Assembly (NCBI RefSeq): GCF_000719775.1 | Contig: NZ_JOHR01000035.1 | Span: 1-21,777 of the forward strand | Reading direction: 5' to 3' | DNA length: 21,777 nucleotides | Origin: Streptomyces sp. NRRL F-5135 | GTDB taxonomy: Bacteria > Actinomycetota > Actinomycetes > Streptomycetales > Streptomycetaceae | Shown: positions 17,974 to 21,777 of the stretch, one piece after another | Position numbering within the stretch: the stretch's first letter is position 1 | How the letters are laid out: the number at the start of each line of letters is the position of its first letter | Program-made: the position numbers and the translations under genes | Notes under the pieces: generated by a model | What the model was told of the DNA's origin: nothing | The model's input: only the letters and a program-made list of their open reading frames with translations | Database searches by the model: none

Positions 17974-18103
17974 GCGCGGCGGCCGCCCGCGGGAAGCGGG
18001 CACACCCGAGCCGCCCGGCCGCGATCAGCGCTTCCTGACCGTCGCGCCGGCCGTCGCGGACCGATCACCGCGGACATCGCGCACTTCACGGAAGGAACCG
18101 GCG

Positions 18104-18766
18104 TTGCACGTCCAGGAGTGGCTTGAGACCGTCCCCGCGGTCAGCGTCTACCTCCTGGTGGGGGTGGTCATCGGGCTGGAAAGCCTCGGTATCCCGCTGC
18201 CGGGCGAGATCGTGCTCGTCAGCTCCGCGCTGCTCGCCTCCCAGCACGGCGAGATCGATCCGTTCGTCCTGGGCGCCTGTGCCACCGCCGGCGCGATCAT
18301 CGGGGACTCCATCGGCTACGCCATCGGCCGTAAGGGCGGGCGGCCACTGCTCGCCTGGCTCGGGGGCAGGTTCCCCAAGCACTTCGGCGAGGCACAGATC
18401 GCGATGGCGGAGCGGTCCTTCGAGAAGTGGGGCATGTGGGCGGTCTTCTTCGGCCGGTTCGTGGCCCTGCTGCGGATCTTCGCCGGACCGCTGGCGGGCG
18501 TGCTGCGCATGCCGTACTGGAAGTTCCTGATCGCCAACGTGCTGGGCGGCATCGTCTGGGCCGGCGGTACGACAGCGGTCGTCTACACCGTGGGCGTGGT
18601 CGCCGAGGCCTGGCTCAAGCGCTTCTCCTGGCTCGGGCTGGTGCTCGCCGTCCTCATCGGGCTCACGTCCATGCTCGTCCTGAAGAACCGGGCGAAGAAG
18701 GCCGCCGAGCGGGCGGCGGCGACGCCGGCGCCCGGGGAGCCCGACACCGTGCCCGCCGCCGACTGA
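18104..18766 (+). CDS. DedA family membrane protein
   Basis: The 220-aa protein is a DedA/VTT-superfamily membrane protein. Some DedA proteins have been shown to return undecaprenyl phosphate across the membrane, and others affect proton balance. The hallmark GLESLGIPLPGEIVL (24-38; E26, P31, P33, E35) is complete. GAIIGDSIGYAIGRKGG (63-79, D68) and FFGRFVALLRIFAGPLAG (115-132, R118 and R124) follow, with closing helices at about 145-165 and 175-193 and a charged tail. Translation starts at TTG (LHVQEWLE): GAAGGA at 18091-18096 is 7 nt upstream, and no ATG or GTG fits. A start at 17909 in the same frame gives low-complexity sequence and is rejected. Confidence 0.9.
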   Translation: MHVQEWLETVPAVSVYLLVGVVIGLESLGIPLPGEIVLVSSALLASQHGEIDPFVLGACATAGAIIGDSIGYAIGRKGGRPLLAWLGGRFPKHFGEAQIAMAERSFEKWGMWAVFFGRFVALLRIFAGPLAGVLRMPYWKFLIANVLGGIVWAGGTTAVVYTVGVVAEAWLKRFSWLGLVLAVLIGLTSMLVLKNRAKKAAERAAATPAPGEPDTVPAAD

Positions 18767-18813
18767 CGCCCGCGCCGCCGCCCCGCCCGCACATCCCTCG
18801 GGCGCGAGCCCGC

Positions 18814-18855
18814 GCCGCGACGGGCGCACCCGGTGCCGCGACGGGCGCACTCGGC
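18814..18855. repeat. Two tandem 21-bp repeats
   Basis: GCCGCGACGGGCGCAC-C/T-CGG-T/C occurs at 18814-18834 and 18835-18855, with two differences. It lies in the 199-bp gap between dedA and the P450 gene. TAACCT (18905-18910) and TTGATC (18897-18902) further right are weak promoter candidates. No gene is seen. Confidence 0.7.
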
Positions 18856-18965
18856 GGCGCGCGCCCGGCCGGGCCCTGGCCTGTTCTCGACGGCCGTTGA
18901 TCAATAACCTTGGTCGCACGGAGCGTCCTCCGATCAGGACCGTACCGACCGAGGGAGCAGCATCC

Positions 18966-20192
18966 ATGCCCACCGCACCGCAGGTCCCCGACATACTCTC
19001 GCCGGAGTTCGCCGCGAACCCGTATCCGGCCTATCGCGTCATGCGGGAGAGCGCGCCGCTCATCTGGCACGAGGCCACGCGGAGCTACATCATCTCCCGG
19101 TACGACGACGTGGAGCGGGCCTTCAAGGACAAGGAGGCCGCTTTCACCACCGAGAACTACGACTGGCAGCTCGAACCCGTCCACGGAAGGACCATCCTCC
19201 AGCTCAGCGGCCGGGAACACGCGGTGCGCAGGGCCCTGGTCGCCCCCGCGTTCCGCGGCGGCCAGCTCCGGGACTCCATCCAGCCGGTCATCGAGCGCAA
19301 CTCCCGCGAACTGATCGACGCCTTCCGGCACACCGGCTCCGCCGATCTGGTCCGGGACTACGCGACCCGGTTCCCCGTCAATGTGATCGCCGACATGCTG
19401 GGTCTCGACAAGGCCGACCACCCCCGGTTCCACGGCTGGTACACCGCGGTCATCGCCTTTCTCGGCAACCTGTCCGCCGACCCGGAGGTGGCGGCGGCCG
19501 GTGAGCGCACCCGCGTCGAGTTCGCGGAGTACATGCTGCCCATCATCCAGCGGCGCCGGGAGGACCTGGGCGACGACCTGCTGTCCACCCTCTGCGCCGC
19601 CGAGGTCGACGGCGTACGGATGAGCGACGAGGACATCAAGGCCTTCTGCAGCCTGCTGCTCGCGGCCGGGGGCGAGACCACGGACAAGGCGATCGCCGGC
19701 ATCATGGCCAATCTGCTGGCGCACCCGGACCAGTTGGCGGCCGTACGCCAGGACCGCGGGCTGATCGAGCGGGCGTTCGCGGAGACCCTCCGGTACACCC
19801 CGCCGGTGCACATGATCATGCGGCAGACCGCGCGGGACGTCGAAGTCAGCGGCGGCACGATCCCGTCCGGAGCCACGGTCACCTGCCTGATCGGGGCCGC
19901 CAACCGGGATGGCACCCGCTACCGCGACCCGGACACCTTCGACATCTTCCGCGAGGACCTGACCACCACGACGGCCTTCTCCGCCGCCGCCGACCATCTC
20001 GCCTTCGCCCTCGGCCGGCACTTCTGCGTCGGCGCGCTGCTGGCCAAGGCCGAGGTCGAGACGGGCGTCAACCAACTGCTCGACGCCATGCCGGACATGC
20101 GCCTCGCGGACGGCTTCGACCCGGCGGAGCGCGGGGTGTTCACGCGCGGGCCCGAGTCCCTGCCGGTCGAGTTCACCCCCGTCGGGTCCTGA
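18966..20192 (+). CDS. Cytochrome P450 (bacterial class I)
   Basis: The 408-aa soluble heme monooxygenase has all canonical motifs. The I-helix LLAAGGETTDKA (231-242) has the oxygen-activating Glu-Thr pair. E273-T-L-R276 is the K-helix ExxR, HMIMRQTARDVEV the following strand region, and FALGRHFCVGALLA (347-360) holds the heme-ligand C354. GGGAG at 18953-18957, 8 nt before the ATG, supports the start. The substrate is unknown, and no ferredoxin or reductase gene is adjacent. It faces a conservon-linked CYP157-like gene tail to tail. Such P450 pairs are known near Streptomyces conservons, though usually in the same direction, so a working partnership is inference. Confidence 0.92.
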   Translation: MPTAPQVPDILSPEFAANPYPAYRVMRESAPLIWHEATRSYIISRYDDVERAFKDKEAAFTTENYDWQLEPVHGRTILQLSGREHAVRRALVAPAFRGGQLRDSIQPVIERNSRELIDAFRHTGSADLVRDYATRFPVNVIADMLGLDKADHPRFHGWYTAVIAFLGNLSADPEVAAAGERTRVEFAEYMLPIIQRRREDLGDDLLSTLCAAEVDGVRMSDEDIKAFCSLLLAAGGETTDKAIAGIMANLLAHPDQLAAVRQDRGLIERAFAETLRYTPPVHMIMRQTARDVEVSGGTIPSGATVTCLIGAANRDGTRYRDPDTFDIFREDLTTTTAFSAAADHLAFALGRHFCVGALLAKAEVETGVNQLLDAMPDMRLADGFDPAERGVFTRGPESLPVEFTPVGS

Positions 20193-20232
20193 CGGCGGGC
20201 GGCGGGCCCGGTACGACGCCGGGCGGCACGTG

Positions 20233-20274
20233 CGGGCACCGTACGGCACATGCCGGGCACCGTGCGGCACATGC
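20233..20274. repeat. Two tandem 21-bp repeats between the P450 genes
   Basis: CGGGCACCGT-A/G-CGGCACATGC occurs at 20233-20253 and 20254-20274 with one mismatch. A partial CGGGCGGCAC copy precedes it. Confidence 0.8.
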
Positions 20275-20282
20275 CGGCCGGG

Positions 20283-20312
20283 CGCGGGCGGCGGGCACAT
20301 CCGCCGCCCGCG
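20283..20312. terminator. Bidirectional terminator hairpin between convergent P450 genes
   Basis: CGCGGGCGGCGG (20283-20294) and CCGCCGCCCGCG (20301-20312) form a perfect 12-bp stem with loop GCACAT, 4 nt beyond the stop of the leftward P450 gene. Confidence 0.8.
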
Positions 20313-20316
20313 TTCG

Positions 20317-21517
20317 TCACCGTACGACGGGAGTGAACCGCACCGGCAGCGAGGTCAGCCCGCGCATCCAGATCGACGGCCGCCAGGTCAGCTCCTCCGG
20401 CTCCACGGCGAGCACCACGTCCGGCAGCCGCTCCAGCAGCGTCTCGATCGCGGTACGGGCGATGACGTCGGCCAGCAGCGGGCCGGGGTAGAGGCAGCGG
20501 TGCTCGCCGTTGCTGAACGACAGGTGCGCCGAGTTCTCCGCCCCGACATGCCCCTCGGGCCAGATCTGCGGGTCCGTGTTGGCCGCGGCGAAGCCCAGCA
20601 CGAGGCAGTCGCCCGCCTTGATGTGCCGGCCGCCCAGCTGGGTGTCCCGCACCGCCCACCGGCCGACGAAGTTCTGCGTCGGGGTGTCCAGCCACAGCAC
20701 CTCGTTGAGCGCGTGCCCCACACTGAGCCGGCCGCCCGACACGTTCAGCGCGAACCGGTCGTCCGTCAGCAGCAGCCGCAGCGTGTTGCAGATCCAGTTG
20801 GCCGTCGGCTGCTGGGCCGCGGCGATGACGGTGATCAGGTCCTGGACGACCTCCTCGTCCGTCAGCCCGGCCGGGTGGGCCAGCATCCGGGACGTGACGT
20901 CGGGACCGGGGCTGTTCCGCTTCTCCTTGACCAGCCGCTCCATGCGCTCCTGCACGCGCAGGTACGCGGCCACGGGGTCGTCGTCCTCGGGCGCGTCCAG
21001 CGAGATCTTCAGGTCCCGGACCAGGTCCTCGGTGTCCACGTCGCCCTGCGGTATCCCGCAGAGCTGGACCACCGCGCGCATCGGCAGAGCGTGCGCGTAG
21101 GAGGCCATCAGCTCGGCCTGCCCGCTGCCGGCGAACGTGTCGATGAGCCCCTCGGCGATCTGCCGGCACACATGGGCCAGTTCGAACTGGTCGACGGCCT
21201 CCAGCGCCTCGCTGATCACGCCGGCCCGCCGCTGGTGCTCCGCGCCCTCGGTGAACAGCAACGAGGGCTGGTAGCCGACGAACGGCATGAGCGGCCAGTC
21301 GTCCGGGATGTTGGGCCACTGGTTCCAGCGCCGTGAGTCCCGGGCGAAGAGGTCGTCGTGGCTGGTGACGTAGCTGACCTCGGCGTAGCCGAGCACCAGC
21401 CAGGCGGGGATGTCCCCGTCGAGCAGGACCGGGGCGACCGCGCCGTGCTCGCGGCGCATCGCCCGGTACAGCTGCGAGGGGGCCTGCGGGGCCGAGGGGG
21501 CCTGCGGGGTCGGTCAT
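20317..21517 (-). CDS. CYP157-like cytochrome P450 without ExxR, start frameshifted
   Basis: The intact frame from ATG 21459 encodes 380 aa. The heme loop FSNGEHRCLYPG (315-326, C322) is clear. The K-helix position reads E253-V-L-W256, so the ExxR arginine is lost, as known for the CYP157 family. The I-helix reads AAAQQPT (213-219) with no acidic residue. Such P450s accompany conservon operons, and here the gene follows a cvnD-like GTPase. The expected start is the ATG at 21517, overlapping the cvnD stop as ATGA, but that frame shifts away. With one C fewer in the run at 21506-21509 it would read MTDPQAPSAPQAPSQLYRAM straight into RREHGAVAPVLL. A real one-base insertion, a sequencing error, or use of the internal ATG at 21459 are the options. 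Catalysis as a monooxygenase is doubtful; a signalling or binding role is possible. Confidence 0.82.
21474..21509. repeat. 18-bp direct repeat at the CYP157-like N-terminus
   Basis: Two adjacent 18-bp copies (21492-21509 and 21474-21491, 17 of 18 identical on the minus strand) each contain a C4 and a C5 run. They encode PQAPSA/PQAPSQ in the P450 frame. The suspected extra base lies in the first C-run. Confidence 0.75.
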
Positions 21518-21777
21518 GGTGTCATCTCCCGGGCCATGGCCAGTTCGTAGAGGTGGTCCACGAGGGTGATCAGTACGTTCTTGCCGGAGGAGCGTACCCG
21601 TGCGTCGCAGTCGATCAGCGGGACGTGCTCGGGCAGCGACAGCGCCTGGCGGATCTCCGCCAGCGAGAACGAGGAAGCGTCGTTGTCGAACCGGTTGACG
21701 GCGACGACGAAGGGGGTCTTGTGGTGTTCGAGCCGGTCGATGGCGTACCAGGAGTCGCTCATGCGGCGGGTGTCGAC
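21514..21777 (-). CDS. Conservon GTPase CvnD-like (partial, 5' part beyond the window)
   Basis: The visible 87 residues are the C-terminal half of a small Ras/MglA-like GTPase of Streptomyces conservons. The frame enters from the window edge with VDTRR, then MSDSWYAIDRLEHHKTPFVV. VAVNRFDND holds the N(R/K)xD base-recognition motif, and LPEHVPLIDCDARVRSSGKN with VLITLVDHLYELA is the typical CvnD ending. Conservon operons (cvnA sensor-kinase-like, cvnB roadblock, cvnC DUF742, cvnD GTPase) form a membrane-associated complex similar to eukaryotic G-protein signalling, often with a P450 as fifth gene, as here. The remaining members should lie to the right. The stop overlaps the expected P450 start by 4 nt, indicating translational coupling. 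Confidence 0.88.
   Translation of the reverse strand, partial: VDTRRMSDSWYAIDRLEHHKTPFVVAVNRFDNDASSFSLAEIRQALSLPEHVPLIDCDARVRSSGKNVLITLVDHLYELAMAREMTP

Noticed and set aside
17909..18103. Longer N-terminus for the DedA protein
   Set aside because: It is Arg/Pro-rich and not membrane-like; the TTG at 18104 has a strong Shine-Dalgarno at the right distance.

Overview
The window is high-GC actinobacterial chromosome. Strong G/C third-position bias, leaderless-looking starts, a divergent third EF-Tu, a conservon-linked P450 and Streptomyces-type small ORFs all point to Streptomyces or a close relative. No rRNA, tRNA or CRISPR array was recognised.

Region 1 (1 to about 3770) looks like the right part of an integrated mobile element that continues to the left. 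It holds a tyrosine integrase, a secreted HNH nuclease, a two-gene leftward unit (stand-alone GntR-type DNA-binding protein plus a 58-aa small protein), a double zinc-ribbon-like protein and an XRE-type regulator whose reading frame is broken by one base. The 3440-3770 tail has no gene but is dense in structure: a perfect 29-bp inverted repeat, a nested 79-bp cruciform, short purine-rich direct repeats and an AT-rich 6-8-6 inverted repeat. I read this tail as the element's candidate boundary. The first chromosomal gene beyond it is a undecaprenyl-diphosphatase (uppP) with an internal 3' deletion and frame change.

Region 2 (4892-11361) is a rightward propionate/valine catabolism block: mutA, mutB (1-nt overlap) and meaB (4 nt after mutB), then a 3-hydroxyisobutyryl-CoA hydrolase-like gene 107 bp later. 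The hydrolase acts in valine degradation. The mutase pair turns methylmalonyl-CoA into succinyl-CoA (or the reverse, for polyketide extender units), and MeaB guards the B12-loaded mutase.

Region 3 (11536-17845) holds a TVP38-type membrane protein, a tuf3-type EF-Tu with a structured leader and a possible 41-aa leader peptide, a spermidine-synthase-fold protein, an MFS exporter whose end overlaps it, a Pro/Gln/Tyr-tailed membrane-anchored protein and a hotdog thioesterase.

Region 4 (18104-21777) has a DedA protein with a TTG start, a canonical P450, and on the opposite strand a CYP157-like P450 without the ExxR arginine. The latter follows the 3' end of a conservon GTPase (cvnD-like) that runs off the window. 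The start of the CYP157-like gene appears frameshifted by one C. A 12-bp-stem hairpin separates the convergent P450 genes.

The most notable items are three independent frame disruptions (XRE, uppP, CYP157-like), the structured boundary DNA, two possible operators at the GntR unit, the alternative-pairing tuf3 leader, a 14-bp motif shared by mutA and the thioesterase, and many candidate leaderless promoters. All calls come from reading the sequence; no searches were run.
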